Assembly (NCBI RefSeq): GCF_900141755.1
Contig: NZ_LT670844.1
Location: 2,170,001 to 2,234,000, forward strand
Direction of reading: 5' to 3'
DNA from: Bradyrhizobium lablabi
Lineage (GTDB): Bacteria; Pseudomonadota; Alphaproteobacteria; Rhizobiales; Xanthobacteraceae
Length of the DNA stretch: 64,000 nucleotides
Position numbers and translations under genes: made by a program. This document shows, piece after piece, positions 45,253 through 54,269 of this stretch. Position 1 is the first letter of the stretch, and each line of letters begins with the position of its first letter. The notes below the pieces were generated by a model, which was not told where the DNA came from, searched no databases, and saw only the letters and a list, made by a program, of their open reading frames with translations.

Positions 45253-46163
45253 GTGGTGAGCCATCCCCCCGCCTCCTCCGGCTTGACCCATTGAAACTCC
45301 GGCAGCTGATGGCGGAACCAGGTGAATTGGCGTTTGGCGTAATGACGGGTGTCGGCGCGGCCGATCGCCGCCGCCTCTTCCAGCGTTATCTCGCCCTTGA
45401 GATGCCGGATCAGCGCCGGCACGCCGTGGGCCTTCATCGCCGGCAGCAGGGGGTCGAGTTTTCGCGCGGCCAGGCCGGCGACCTCTTCCAGCGCGCCGGC
45501 TTTCACCATCGAGTCAAATCGGGCATCGATCCGCGCGTAAAGCTGATCGCGATCTGGCTCGAGAAACAGCGCGCTGAACTCTCCCGGAGGCAACAGCGGC
45601 GGCAATCCCTCGCGATGCCAGTCGGTAAGCGACCGTCCGGTCGATTCGACAACTTCCAGGGCGCGGGCGATGCGGGTGCGATCGCGCGGCTTCAGGCGTT
45701 CGGCGGAGACCGGATCGCGCCGCCTAAGCTCGGCATGAAGCGCCTCGACGCCATCGCGATCGAGCCGCGCGCGTACGCCTTCGCGCACCTCGGCGGCAAT
45801 CGGCGGCACCGCCGACAATCCGCGTGTCAGCGCCTTGAAATAGAGGCCGGAGCCGCCGACAAAAATCGACAGGCGATCTTGCGCGCGCGCTTCCGCAAGG
45901 ACCTTGGCGGCATCGGCCACCCAGCTTCCTGCGGAGAAATTCACGGCGGCGTCGACATGGCCGTAGAGCCGGTGCGGGACCCGCGCCTCTTCATCGACCG
46001 TCGGCCGCGCGGTGATCACCCTGAGATCGCGGTAGACCTGCATGGAATCGGCATTGATGACGACGCCGCCGGTTTTTTGCGCAAGGTCGATGGCGAGCGC
46101 CGACTTGCCGCTGGCCGTCGGCCCTGCGATAAGCACGGCCTTGCTGCTCACTTGCGAACTCAC
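45153..46163 (-). CDS. miaA: tRNA dimethylallyltransferase
   Basis: About 336 residues from a GTG start at 46163; GTG at 46151 is also possible, since no ATG is available close to the first conserved residues. Walker A is [20 protein letters not shown], followed by the catalytic [25 protein letters not shown] and the prenyl/tRNA region [19 protein letters not shown]. It adds an isopentenyl group to A37 of tRNAs reading U-starting codons. The last roughly 30 residues ([15 protein letters not shown] onward) derive from a palindromic repeat and lengthen the protein beyond the usual 300-315. Confidence 0.92.
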   Translation of the reverse strand: MSSQVSSKAVLIAGPTASGKSALAIDLAQKTGGVVINADSMQVYRDLRVITARPTVDEEARVPHRLYGHVDAAVNFSAGSWVADAAKVLAEARAQDRLSIFVGGSGLYFKALTRGLSAVPPIAAEVREGVRARLDRDGVEALHAELRRRDPVSAERLKPRDRTRIARALEVVESTGRSLTDWHREGLPPLLPPGEFSALFLEPDRDQLYARIDARFDSMVKAGALEEVAGLAARKLDPLLPAMKAHGVPALIRHLKGEITLEEAAAIGRADTRHYAKRQFTWFRHQLPEFQWVKPEEAGGWLTTVIPGWSEGPDPESRDSPMCNCTSEVRASRAPE

Positions 46164-46168
46164 GTCAA

Positions 46169-47077
46169 ATGTCTCTCGTCGCCACGCTGATCTCCAATCC
46201 CGCCGACCCCGCGCTCGATAGCACGGTGGTGGATGGCGCGCGCGCCATTCTGCCATCGCCCGGCACCGCGCACTGGCTGTTCGACGAGGTGGCGGTCGAT
46301 ATTCCCTTTGCCGGCCAGATTCCTTTAGAAGGCCCGGATATCCGCGCCGTCGAAGCCCGCCTGCGCGAGGCGCGCGGCGATCTGCCGATCGACATTGTGG
46401 TGCAGCCTCAGGGGTTCCGGCGCAAGAAGCTTTTGCTGGCCGACATGGATTCCACCATGATCGGCCAGGAATGCATCGACGAATTGGCGGATTTTGTCGG
46501 CATGAAAGCCGAGGTCGCCAAAATTACCGAGCGCGCGATGCGCGGCGAAATCGAGTTCGAGCCGGCGCTGCGCGAGCGCGTCGCACTGCTAAAAGGCTTG
46601 CCGGTCGGCGTGGTCGACGAAGTGCTCAAGACACGCATCACCCTTAACCCGGGCGCCCGCGAGCTGGTCGCAACCATGCGGGCGCACGGCGCCTACACCT
46701 GCCTGATCTCCGGCGGATTTACGCTTTTCACCGGCGCGGTGGCAGCCATGATTGGGTTTGACGAACACCGCGCCAACGAGCTGATCGTCGAGGACGGCAA
46801 ACTGACCGGCGAAGTCAAGGAGCCGATTTTGGGCCGCGCGGCAAAGCTCGCCACCCTGATCGAGCTCACCGACTCCTTCGATCTCGACGACATCGATACG
46901 CTGGCGGTGGGCGACGGCGCCAACGATCTCGGCATGGTCCAGGCCGCAGGCCTCGGCGTCGCCTACCACGCCAAGCCTGCGGTTGCGGCAGCAGCCGCGG
47001 CGCGGATCGACCACGGCGACCTCACGGCGTTGCTCTATGCGCAGGGGTATCGACGGGACGAGTTTGTGGGGGGATAG
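46169..47077 (+). CDS. serB: Phosphoserine phosphatase
   Basis: 302 residues. The HAD nucleophile motif is [17 protein letters not shown] (D in DMDST), then RVALLKGLP, motif [15 protein letters not shown], and motif [19 protein letters not shown]. The N-terminal 80 residues are an ACT-like extension, as in other SerB proteins. It makes L-serine from phosphoserine. The start codon is only 6 bp from the divergent miaA GTG, so the two genes share a very tight or overlapping regulatory region. Confidence 0.94.
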   Translation: MSLVATLISNPADPALDSTVVDGARAILPSPGTAHWLFDEVAVDIPFAGQIPLEGPDIRAVEARLREARGDLPIDIVVQPQGFRRKKLLLADMDSTMIGQECIDELADFVGMKAEVAKITERAMRGEIEFEPALRERVALLKGLPVGVVDEVLKTRITLNPGARELVATMRAHGAYTCLISGGFTLFTGAVAAMIGFDEHRANELIVEDGKLTGEVKEPILGRAAKLATLIELTDSFDLDDIDTLAVGDGANDLGMVQAAGLGVAYHAKPAVAAAAAARIDHGDLTALLYAQGYRRDEFVGG

Positions 47078-47082
47078 GCTCA

Positions 47083-47319
47083 ATGCCGACTGTCCTGCGT
47101 TGGGGACCGTATCGTGCGTTCTTCTATTCGAACGAACGCGGCGAGCCGCCACATGTTCACGTCCGGGCAGCAGATTTCGAAGCCAAGTTCTGGCTGCATG
47201 ACCTCTCAGTCGCGGTGAATGCGGGATTTCCCGCCCATGAAATCGGCGCTATTATCCGCCATCTGCGATCACAGCGCGATGTCCTCGAAGGCAAATGGCA
47301 TGAGCACTTTGGAAATTGA
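47083..47319 (+). CDS. DUF4160 protein
   Basis: 78 residues with the DUF4160 pattern YRAFFYSNERGEPPHVHVR, AKFWLHDLSVAVNAGF, EIGAIIRHLRSQRDVLEGKW. DUF4160 proteins commonly sit next to DUF2442 proteins, and the pair has been suspected to be a toxin-antitoxin module, but this is not proven. It overlaps the next gene by 20 bp, so translation is coupled. It begins 6 bp after serB. Confidence 0.8.
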   Translation: MPTVLRWGPYRAFFYSNERGEPPHVHVRAADFEAKFWLHDLSVAVNAGFPAHEIGAIIRHLRSQRDVLEGKWHEHFGN

Positions 47320-47548
47320 TGTCGGCGATATCAGGCCGGTCTCGGTTGTCTTCACCGCCGACGAGCTTGTGGTGACGCTGGCGGACGGCCGCAGGATCGC
47401 CACTCCGCTGGCCTGGTACCCGCGGCTGCGGGATGCGAACACCGCAGCGCGCGCGCGCTTCGAGCTTATGCCGATGGGCATCCACTGGCCTGAGCTTGAT
47501 GAAGACCTTGGAGTTGCAGGAATGCTGGCTGGTCGGCCGGCTATTTGA
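47300..47548 (+). CDS. DUF2442 protein
   Basis: 82 residues with the DUF2442 pattern VSVVFTADELVVTLADGRRIATPLAWYPRL then RARFELMPMGIHWPELDEDL. It is the usual companion of DUF4160. The ATG at 47300 lies inside the end of DUF4160 and is the only start leaving this conserved core. The ending GMLAGRPAI is short and typical. Confidence 0.8.
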   Translation: MSTLEIDVGDIRPVSVVFTADELVVTLADGRRIATPLAWYPRLRDANTAARARFELMPMGIHWPELDEDLGVAGMLAGRPAI

Positions 47549-47647
47549 TTGTATGGGCGCATATAGCTGTCATGCCCGGACTTGATCCGGGCATCCACCA
47601 ACCTTCAAAGTAATCTTGCAAAGAGGATGGATGGCCGGGTCAAGCCC

Positions 47648-48917
47648 ACCACTGTCCGGTTCATTGGAAGTATAGTCCAAGTTTCAACTGATCGGGGTTT
47701 ATCGGGATCGGCTGTAGGGGTTCGAGCAAATGGTTGATCGGGCGTCTGTGCATGAGGTTGGTGCGGACGAGGCGGGCAAATTCGAGAGGGCTGTGCACCG
47801 CTTTTTGAGCCAGCTGGGCCATGCGCAAGATGAGAAAGGCGATCAGGGCGATGGCGATCTGAATGCGGACGGCATTCTCGGAGACACCGATGAAGTGCCT
47901 GATTCGAAGCGTCTGCTTGACCCAGCGAAAGAACAATTCGATCTGCCAGCGCTGTTTGTAAAGCTCTGCGATCTCTTCTGCCGGCGCGTCGAGATCATTG
48001 GTCACGATGCGCAACAGCTTACCGGTGTCGATGATCACGGTGATCTCTCGGACCGGAACTTGCAGCGGATTTTTGCGGCTGTTGGCGAGCCGGGCCGGCA
48101 AATGACCGACGCGGTCGCGCAGAATATTGCTGTTTTTGGGGACGCGGTTCTCCTTTACCACGCTGAACGGGGTATTCTTCTTCAGTCGCGTCACGAAGCG
48201 GCAGCCGGCGTCATCGAGCCGCGCCCACCAGCCATAATCGTAATAACCGAGGTCGTAGACGTAGGTTGCGCCCGGCTCGATCGGCATCGCCTTGGCGGCT
48301 GTGATGTCGTTGACGTTAGCGGGCGTCACCGCAAAGTAAACCGGCCGATCGGCATTCGGATCGTAGACGATATGCGCCTTGGCGCCGAACACATCGGCCG
48401 AAAATGTCGCCCAGCCTTCGCTCAGGCTGGAGAGCCGAACACTGGTGGAATCAATGAGCCGGACCGCGTCTGCCGTCGCGCGCCGCAGCCCACGATGCGC
48501 TTGCGGCAGCATCTGCGCGAACAGCTCGCTGAACACTTGCCAAGGCCGCGTCGAATTGGCGTCCGACATCGTCGAACGCTTCACCGGTGCCGCCCCCACG
48601 TGATAAAGCCGCGTCTCGTGGCTCGCCATCCCGGTCACGACCTCCCGCAGGCTCGTCGAGCCGCTCAATTGCCCGTACAGCAATGCGATGAACTGACGCT
48701 TCGTCGTCAATTTCCGCACCAGCCGGTCGGCCCCGTACTTCTCCACGATCTGTTCGAACTTAGACCAAGGAACGTGCTTTGTTAGACTGTGAAATACGCT
48801 ATTCTGATGCCGCATGGCGTGGACCTCCTTCGGTGTCTCGAACGTGTGCGAAGCGCTCAAAACACAGAAGAATCCTCGTCATGCACCCTGTCTACAAAAA
48901 TCGAACCGGACAGTGGT
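47648..48917 (-). mobile_element. IS4-family insertion sequence, complete, 1270 bp
   Basis: Terminal inverted repeats of 15 bp are perfect: ACCACTGTCCGGTTC at 47648-47662 and its complement at 48903-48917. The direct repeat GGGTCAAGCCC (11 bp) flanks both ends (47637-47647 and 48918-48928), within the 10-13 bp range known for IS4. One transposase gene fills the element. Intact ends, an intact gene and an exact target duplication indicate recent insertion. Confidence 0.9.
47661..48815 (-). CDS. IS4-family transposase (DUF4372-type)
   Basis: 384 residues from the ATG at 48815 (AAGGAGGT upstream); the ORF opens from a TTG. The N-terminal domain MRHQNSVFHSLTKHVPWSKF is the DUF4372 region of one IS4 subgroup. 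DDE-type catalytic residues appear in LIDSTSVRLS (first Asp), VYDLGYYDYGWW (second Asp) and the YREK motif YKQRWQIELFFRWVK (E, with K). The frame is undamaged, so it should be functional. Confidence 0.92.
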   Translation of the reverse strand: MRHQNSVFHSLTKHVPWSKFEQIVEKYGADRLVRKLTTKRQFIALLYGQLSGSTSLREVVTGMASHETRLYHVGAAPVKRSTMSDANSTRPWQVFSELFAQMLPQAHRGLRRATADAVRLIDSTSVRLSSLSEGWATFSADVFGAKAHIVYDPNADRPVYFAVTPANVNDITAAKAMPIEPGATYVYDLGYYDYGWWARLDDAGCRFVTRLKKNTPFSVVKENRVPKNSNILRDRVGHLPARLANSRKNPLQVPVREITVIIDTGKLLRIVTNDLDAPAEEIAELYKQRWQIELFFRWVKQTLRIRHFIGVSENAVRIQIAIALIAFLILRMAQLAQKAVHSPLEFARLVRTNLMHRRPINHLLEPLQPIPINPDQLKLGLYFQ

Positions 48918-48949
48918 GGGTCAAGCCCGGCCATGACGAGAATCGAATG

Positions 48950-50470
48950 CTACTGCACGCTCAGCGCCACGAAGCGCAGTTCGCCGTCGGCGTTCGATAC
49001 CAATAGAAGAACCGATTTCTTGCCGTCCTTCTTGAGTTGATCGACGCGCTTCTTGACGTCGGCGGCGTTGCTCACCGCCTCCTGCGCCACCTCGACGATG
49101 ACGTCGCCGGCGCTCAGCCGCTTGTCGGCGGCGTCGGACGTGCCGTCGACATTGGTGATGATCACGCCCTTGACGCTGTCCTTGATCTTGTAGCGCGAGC
49201 GCAGGTCCTTGCTCAGCGTGGCGAGGTCGAGGCCGAGCGCTTTTTGCGTCACCGGCTTTTCCGGTTCGGGCTGCGCCTTGTTCGACGCCTGCACCGGCTT
49301 GTCGGTATCCTCCAGGCGGCCGAGCGTGACCTTGACGGTTTGCTCCTGGCCCTTGCGGATGACGACGACGTCGACCTCCTTGCCGACCGCGGTGTCGGCG
49401 ACGACGCGCGACAGATCCTTGGGCTCCTTGATGTCCTTGCCGTCGAATTTGACGACGACATCGCCGGGTTCGATGCCGGCGGGCTTGGCCGGCCCCTTGT
49501 CATCGACGCCGGCGATCAGGGCGCCGCGCGCGGGCTTGATGTTGAGACTTTCGGCGATCTCGTCGGTGACCTGCTGGATACGCACGCCGAGCCAGCCGCG
49601 GCGCAGTTCGCCGAATTGCCGGAGCTGGTCGACCACGCCCGCCACCGTCTTCGAGGGCACCGCAAAGCCGATGCCGATCGAGCCGCCCGAAGGCGAGATG
49701 ATCAGCGTGTTAACGCCGATCACTTCGCCGTCGAGGTTGAACAGCGGGCCGCCGGAATTGCCGCGGTTGATGGCGGCGTCGGTCTGGATGTAGCTGTCAT
49801 AGGGGCCGGAATTGATGTCGCGGTTGCGCGCCGAGACGATGCCCGCGGTAACCGTGCCGCCGAGGCTGAACGGATTGCCGATCGCGATCACCCATTCGCC
49901 GAGACGCAGCTTGTCGGAATCGCCGAACTTCACCGCGGTCAGCGGTTTTGGCGGCTTGAATTTCAACACCGCCAGATCGGTCTTCTTGTCGACGCCGACC
50001 AGCTCGGCCTTGATCTTGGTGCCGTCGTTCATGATGACGTTGATCTCGTCGGCATCCGCGATCACGTGATTATTGGTGACGACAATCCCCGAGGTATCGA
50101 CGATGAAGCCGGAGCCGAGCGAATTGGTCTTGTGCGGCTGCAGGTCGCCGCCCTTGCCGCCCGGGCCGCCGCGGCGGTTCTTGAAGAAATCGTCAAAAAA
50201 TTCCTCGAACGGCGAGCCCGGCGGCAGTTGCGGCATCGTGCCCCTACCCTCACCTCCGCCGCCGCCCTTGGCTTCGACGGTCTGCGACGTCGAGATGTTG
50301 ACCACCGCATCGATCACCTTCTCGGCGACGTCGGCGATGCCGTCGGGGCCTCGGGCCAGGGCCGGTACCGACAAAACCGGCGCGGACGCCAGCACGCTCG
50401 TGGCGCCAAGGCAGATCGCGGCCAGCAAGGGGCGCAGGCGATGAGTCAAGGCTTCGGTAGCACCGGTCAT
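48950..50470 (-). CDS. degP: Do-family periplasmic serine protease (DegP/HtrA)
   Basis: 506 residues from the ATG at 50470; the upstream extension starts at TTG and is rejected. It has a signal region (LRPLLAAICLGATSVLASA), then a trypsin-like domain with the triad NNHVIADAD (His), KKTDLAVLKF (Asp) and RGNSGGPLFN (Ser), then two PDZ domains (LRRGWLGVRIQQVT and DKRLSAGDVIVEVAQEAV). It degrades or chaperones misfolded envelope proteins. It lies downstream of hflK/hflC/DUF2065 on the same strand, a typical alphaproteobacterial arrangement. Confidence 0.95.
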   Translation of the reverse strand: MTGATEALTHRLRPLLAAICLGATSVLASAPVLSVPALARGPDGIADVAEKVIDAVVNISTSQTVEAKGGGGGEGRGTMPQLPPGSPFEEFFDDFFKNRRGGPGGKGGDLQPHKTNSLGSGFIVDTSGIVVTNNHVIADADEINVIMNDGTKIKAELVGVDKKTDLAVLKFKPPKPLTAVKFGDSDKLRLGEWVIAIGNPFSLGGTVTAGIVSARNRDINSGPYDSYIQTDAAINRGNSGGPLFNLDGEVIGVNTLIISPSGGSIGIGFAVPSKTVAGVVDQLRQFGELRRGWLGVRIQQVTDEIAESLNIKPARGALIAGVDDKGPAKPAGIEPGDVVVKFDGKDIKEPKDLSRVVADTAVGKEVDVVVIRKGQEQTVKVTLGRLEDTDKPVQASNKAQPEPEKPVTQKALGLDLATLSKDLRSRYKIKDSVKGVIITNVDGTSDAADKRLSAGDVIVEVAQEAVSNAADVKKRVDQLKKDGKKSVLLLVSNADGELRFVALSVQ

Positions 50471-50666
50471 ATCAGCTCTCTCTTCTCGCAAAACGGGGGC
50501 GGAAATTGAAGCCCACAGTGCGCCCGAATGGGGCTGCGGCGCAAGCGTTCGGGCTCAAGCTTTTGGCCCCCATCAGCCGCCTTTATTACGGCAAAAAGCG
50601 GACGCTGCCACTCACGATGGCGTTGATCCCGCGGCATTTTTTTACGAGGTCTGAAACCAGCCGGGC

Positions 50667-50867
50667 CTAGCGCCGGACCACCCATATCAGGATGAGGCCG
50701 GCAACTGCCGATCCGATGCCGACGACGCGCAGGACATTGTCCGGCGTCGCCTGCGCGCTCTTCATGGCCCGGCGCATCCAGGCCGGGCCGGCCGCAAACA
50801 TCAAACCTTCAAGCACAAACAAAATGCCCACACCGATGAGGAAGTCGGCGAACGCTATGGACCTCAT
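50667..50867 (-). CDS. DUF2065 small membrane protein
   Basis: 66 residues, two membrane helices (FLIGVGILFVLEGLMFAAG and IGSAVAGLILIWVV) joined by a charged loop with WMRRAM. This is DUF2065, which is often encoded next to HflC/HflK in proteobacteria. It lies 98 bp after hflC and before degP. Function unknown. Confidence 0.85.
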   Translation of the reverse strand: MRSIAFADFLIGVGILFVLEGLMFAAGPAWMRRAMKSAQATPDNVLRVVGIGSAVAGLILIWVVRR

Positions 50868-50965
50868 CGGACTGGAACCTCCCGTTTATGTTGTTTTTAC
50901 TTTTTCAGGACGGGCGAAGCGAGCCTCGTGCCGCCTGTCCTGTGCTGTCTGGAACAAAATGCGCC

Positions 50966-51931
50966 TTACGGCTTCGGCGCGGCAGGCACAGCCGGCACCG
51001 CAGCGGCCGCCACCGGAGCCGGTGCCGCCGCCGCCGAAGCTGGCGCGGGCGCTGGCGCCGGCTTGCCCGACGCGCTGCCGAAGAATTTGAAAAAGTCGGA
51101 GTCCGGGCGGAGCAGGAAGCGGGTATCGCCGCTCTTCAGCCCGTTCTCATACGCCGTCATCGAGCGGTAGAAGGCGAAGAACTCCGGGTCCTTGCCGTAA
51201 GCTTCGGCGAACAGCCGGTTGCGCTCGCCGTCGCCCTCGCCGCGAATCCGCTCGGCGTTCGAGTTGGCCTCGGCGACGATCACGGTGGCTTCGCGGTCGG
51301 CGTTGGAGCGGATCTCCTGCGCCTTCTGGCCGCCCTGGGCACGGAATTCGGCGGCCTCGCGCTGCCGCTCGGTCTGCATGCGCTGGTAGACGGCCTGGCT
51401 GTTCTGCTCGGGCAGGTCGGCCCGCCGGATCCGCACATCGACCACCTGGATGCCGTAGCCGTCGGCCTCCTTGTCGAGCTGGTCGCGAATCCGCGCCATC
51501 AACGCTTCGCGCTCGTCCCGCACCACCTGGATGAAGCTGACTTCGCCGAGCACGCGGCGCAGCGATGCGTTCAGGAGCGTCGTCAACTGGACGTTGGCGG
51601 CCTGGATCGAGCCGATGCTCTGATAGAACCGCAACGCATTCTTGATGCGGTAGCGGGCGAAGGCGTCGACCACCAGCCGCTTCTGGTCCGAGGCGATCAC
51701 TTCCTGCGACGGATTTTCCAGATCGAGGATGCGCTTGTCGATCGAGATCACGGTGTCGATGAACGGCGCCTTGAAGTGCAGGCCCGGCTCGGTGACGACG
51801 CTGACGGGCTCGCCGAGCCGCACCACAAGCGCTTGTTCGGTCTGCGTCACGGTGAAGACCGAGCTGTAGCCGACGATCACGACGGCAAACAGCAGGATCA
51901 GCGCAACAATGCCTGTGACGGGGGATCTCAT
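50966..51931 (-). CDS. hflC: HflC, SPFH/prohibitin-family protein
   Basis: 321 residues. An N-terminal anchor (GIVALILLFAVVIVGYSSVF) is followed by an SPFH domain (EQALVVRLGEPVSVVTEPGLHFKAP), YRIKNALRFYQSI, and a coiled-coil C-half (QRMQTERQREAAEFRAQGGQKAQEIRSN in part). The C-terminus is an Ala/Pro-rich tail (APAPASAAAAPAPVAAAAV). HflC pairs with HflK to form the cage that modulates FtsH. Its start overlaps the hflK stop by 4 bp (ATGA). Confidence 0.95.
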   Translation of the reverse strand: MRSPVTGIVALILLFAVVIVGYSSVFTVTQTEQALVVRLGEPVSVVTEPGLHFKAPFIDTVISIDKRILDLENPSQEVIASDQKRLVVDAFARYRIKNALRFYQSIGSIQAANVQLTTLLNASLRRVLGEVSFIQVVRDEREALMARIRDQLDKEADGYGIQVVDVRIRRADLPEQNSQAVYQRMQTERQREAAEFRAQGGQKAQEIRSNADREATVIVAEANSNAERIRGEGDGERNRLFAEAYGKDPEFFAFYRSMTAYENGLKSGDTRFLLRPDSDFFKFFGSASGKPAPAPAPASAAAAPAPVAAAAVPAVPAAPKP

Positions 51932-53076
51932 CGGGTTACTCCGCTCGGCTGCTGCGGCTGGCCCGTTGTCGCCGAAGGACGCCGCGGCGACAGTTCACTC
52001 AGGGGCAGATACGGCACGACACCTTGCGAGGACGAATTGCCGCCGTCATAGACGAGCTTCTCGGAACCGCCGAGGATGCGCTCCATCGTCTCCAGATAAA
52101 TGCGCTGCCGCGTGACGTCGGGCGCTTTCTTGTATTCGTCGTAGACCTTCAGGAAGCGCGCGCTCTGGCCCTTGGCCTCGGCGACCGCCTGCTGCTTGTA
52201 GCCTTCGGCGACCTGGATGATCTGTGCCGCGCGTCCCTTGGCATCGGGCACGACGCGGTTGGCATAGGTCTGCGCCTCGTTCTGCAACCGCTCGAGGTCG
52301 GCGCGCGCCGCCTGCACGTCGCGGAACGAATCGATCACCTGCGCCGGCGGGTCGACCTTCTGCATCTGCACCTGCTGCACCAGGATGCCTGAACCATAAG
52401 AGTCCAGGGTCCTCTGCATCAGTTCCTGCACGCTCTGCTCCGTGGTGGTGCGCGCGCCGGTCAGGATCGGCTGGATGTTGGATTTGCCAACCACCTCGCG
52501 CATCGCGCTTTCGGCGACCGCTTTGACGGTGCCTTCGGGATTTTGAATGTTGAAGAGATAATCGGCGACGCCCTTCGGCTTGATCCGCCACAGCACCGTG
52601 AAATCAACGTCGACGATGTTCTCGTCGCCGGTCAGCATCAGGCTTTCTTCCGGCACGTCGCGCATGGTCCGGCCGCGCCGCGCCGGATCGTCGATCAACG
52701 TCATGCCGATGCTCAAGGTGGAGACGCGCAACGCCTTCGGCAGCAGCACGGTCTCGATCGGGTACGGCAGGTGATAGTTCAGTCCGGGCTGGGCATCGCG
52801 GACATACTTGCCGAAGCGGAGCACGACGCCGAGTTCTTCCGACTGCACGCGGTAGAAGCCGGACATTCCCCAGATCGCCAGCGCGCCGACCAGAACCAGC
52901 GCGACGCCGACGCCCGAGAAATATCCGCCCGGCAACAGCTGCTGAAGCCGGTCCTGGGCGCGGCGCAGAAGGTCCTCAAGATCGGGCGGCCTCGGCCCGA
53001 CCGGTTGCGGGCCGGAGCCCCATGGCCCTTTCGGACCGGACCCCCATGGGCCTCCGCCTTGATTTTTCCACGGCAT
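51928..53076 (-). CDS. hflK: HflK, SPFH/prohibitin-family protein
   Basis: 382 residues from the ATG at 53076 (GAGGAGACAATCG upstream). The N-terminus is Gly/Pro/Trp-rich (MPWKNQGGGPWGSGPKG), then one membrane helix (FSGVGVALVLVGALAIWGM) and an SPFH domain (EELGVVLRFGKYV, LNYHLPYPIETV). A long helix with AARADLERLQNEAQTYANRV follows, and the C-terminus is Ser/Pro/Gln-rich. It forms the HflKC complex with HflC and binds FtsH. It is translationally coupled to hflC. Confidence 0.95.
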   Translation of the reverse strand: MPWKNQGGGPWGSGPKGPWGSGPQPVGPRPPDLEDLLRRAQDRLQQLLPGGYFSGVGVALVLVGALAIWGMSGFYRVQSEELGVVLRFGKYVRDAQPGLNYHLPYPIETVLLPKALRVSTLSIGMTLIDDPARRGRTMRDVPEESLMLTGDENIVDVDFTVLWRIKPKGVADYLFNIQNPEGTVKAVAESAMREVVGKSNIQPILTGARTTTEQSVQELMQRTLDSYGSGILVQQVQMQKVDPPAQVIDSFRDVQAARADLERLQNEAQTYANRVVPDAKGRAAQIIQVAEGYKQQAVAEAKGQSARFLKVYDEYKKAPDVTRQRIYLETMERILGGSEKLVYDGGNSSSQGVVPYLPLSELSPRRPSATTGQPQQPSGVTR

Positions 53077-53263
53077 CGATTGTCTCCTCGGCGAGAGCCC
53101 AAATCCGCCTAAACCAGGCCGCCTGAACAGGCGAAGTGGCCGGGGGCCCCGCAATATCTGCATGGCCTTATAGGGGACAGAACCAGCCCTTACAACGCGG
53201 CTTGCTGCTCGAAGCAGCTAAGCCCGAACCCATAATTGTCAATCTAAACATTGCGTAACGGAG

Positions 53264-53776
53264 TTAATGCGACTTTCGTCGGCGATAGGTCACATAGGAA
53301 AAGTCCGCACTATCGTCCGAACCGGCCGGATTGCGCACGCGCGCGACCTCCTCCCATTCCGCCGCATCAATTGCGGCAAAATGAGTGTCGCCGTCGGGGT
53401 GGGCGTGGACCTCGGTGATTTCCAGGCGGTCGGCGGTCGCCATCCATCGCGCGTAGATTTCGGCGCCGCCGATCACGGCAATTTCCGCGACCGAACGCCG
53501 CAGTGCATCGCCGAACGCGACCGCGCGGGCGGCATCGAACGAGGTCGTCACCACCGCGCCGCCAGCGCGAAAATTGGCGTCCCGGGTGACGACGATATTG
53601 GTGCGTCCGGGCAACGGCCGGCGCAGCGAGATGAAGGTCTTGCGGCCCATCACGACGGGCTTGCCCATCGTCATCGCCTTCAAGCGTTGCTGATCGCTCT
53701 TCAGCCGCCACGGGATCGCGCCACCGGCGCCGATCACGCCATTGTCGGCAACCGCGACGATCAGGACGACCTCCAT
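53264..53776 (-). CDS. folA: Dihydrofolate reductase
   Basis: 170 residues from the ATG at 53776. The start MEVVLIVAVADNGVIGAGGAIPWRL contains the NADPH/DHF site with the conserved W, then KPVVMGRKTFISLRRPLPGRTNIVV and VIGGAEIYARWM. Length and motifs are those of chromosomal DHFR. It overlaps the GNAT gene stop by one base (TGATG) and follows thyA by one gene: the thyA-GNAT-folA unit regenerates THF used by thymidylate synthase. Confidence 0.95.
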   Translation of the reverse strand: MEVVLIVAVADNGVIGAGGAIPWRLKSDQQRLKAMTMGKPVVMGRKTFISLRRPLPGRTNIVVTRDANFRAGGAVVTTSFDAARAVAFGDALRRSVAEIAVIGGAEIYARWMATADRLEITEVHAHPDGDTHFAAIDAAEWEEVARVRNPAGSDDSADFSYVTYRRRKSH

Positions 53777-54261
53777 CAGCGCGCTCCTTGCGCGAGCGCC
53801 GTCAATGCCGCGCCGCCGATCCGGCACACCGTCCACTCGTCCATCAACTGCGCGCCAAGCGATTTGTAGAATTCGATCGAGGGCGTATTCCAGTCCAGCA
53901 CCGACCATTGCAACCGCGACCACCCGTTCGCCACGCACTCCTTTGCGAGATGCTCCAGCAGCGCCTTGCCGATGCCCTTGCCGCGCTGCGCGGGACGGAC
54001 GAACAGGTCTTCGAGGTAGATGCCGGAGCGTCCGGAGAAGGTCGAAAAATTGATGAACCAGACGGCAAAACCGGCGGGCTCACCGTCCCACTCGGCGATC
54101 TCGCAGAACAGCCTTGGATGGGGGCCGAACAGCGCGGAGGCGAGCATCGCCTCGGTTGCTTCCACCTCGTGGAGCAGTTTCTCGTATTCGGCAAGTTCGC
54201 GAACAAAGGACAGGACAAGTCCGGCTTCATCGGGACGCGCGCGGCGGATCGTGAGGGACAT
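53776..54261 (-). CDS. GNAT-family N-acetyltransferase
   Basis: 161 residues. It starts MSLTIRRARPDEAGLVLSFV; the acetyl-CoA binding loop is VRPAQRGKGIGKALLEHLAKE, followed by LQWSVLDWNTPSIEFYKSLGAQ. The pattern resembles diamine/amine acetyltransferases but the substrate is not known. It is coupled at TGATG to folA and lies 8 bp after the thyA gene. Confidence 0.9.
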   Translation of the reverse strand: MSLTIRRARPDEAGLVLSFVRELAEYEKLLHEVEATEAMLASALFGPHPRLFCEIAEWDGEPAGFAVWFINFSTFSGRSGIYLEDLFVRPAQRGKGIGKALLEHLAKECVANGWSRLQWSVLDWNTPSIEFYKSLGAQLMDEWTVCRIGGAALTALAQGAR

Positions 54262-54269
54262 TCAATCGC

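Larger units (their letters stand above)
47568..48938. repeat. Dispersed palindromic repeat (family G) split by the IS element
   Basis: The left part has TGTCATGCCCGGACTTGATCC and GGGCATCCACC, then AGAGGATGGATGGCCGGGTC up to 47647. The right part resumes at 48918 and ends GGCCATGACGA at 48938. Joined without the IS and one target copy, the element reads as one roughly 100-bp palindromic repeat of the kind seen elsewhere in the window. Span given includes the IS. Confidence 0.75.

Noticed and set aside
49037..50509. 490-codon plus-strand frame opposite degP
   Set aside because: Antisense to the protease triad and both PDZ domains; no domain is visible in this frame.
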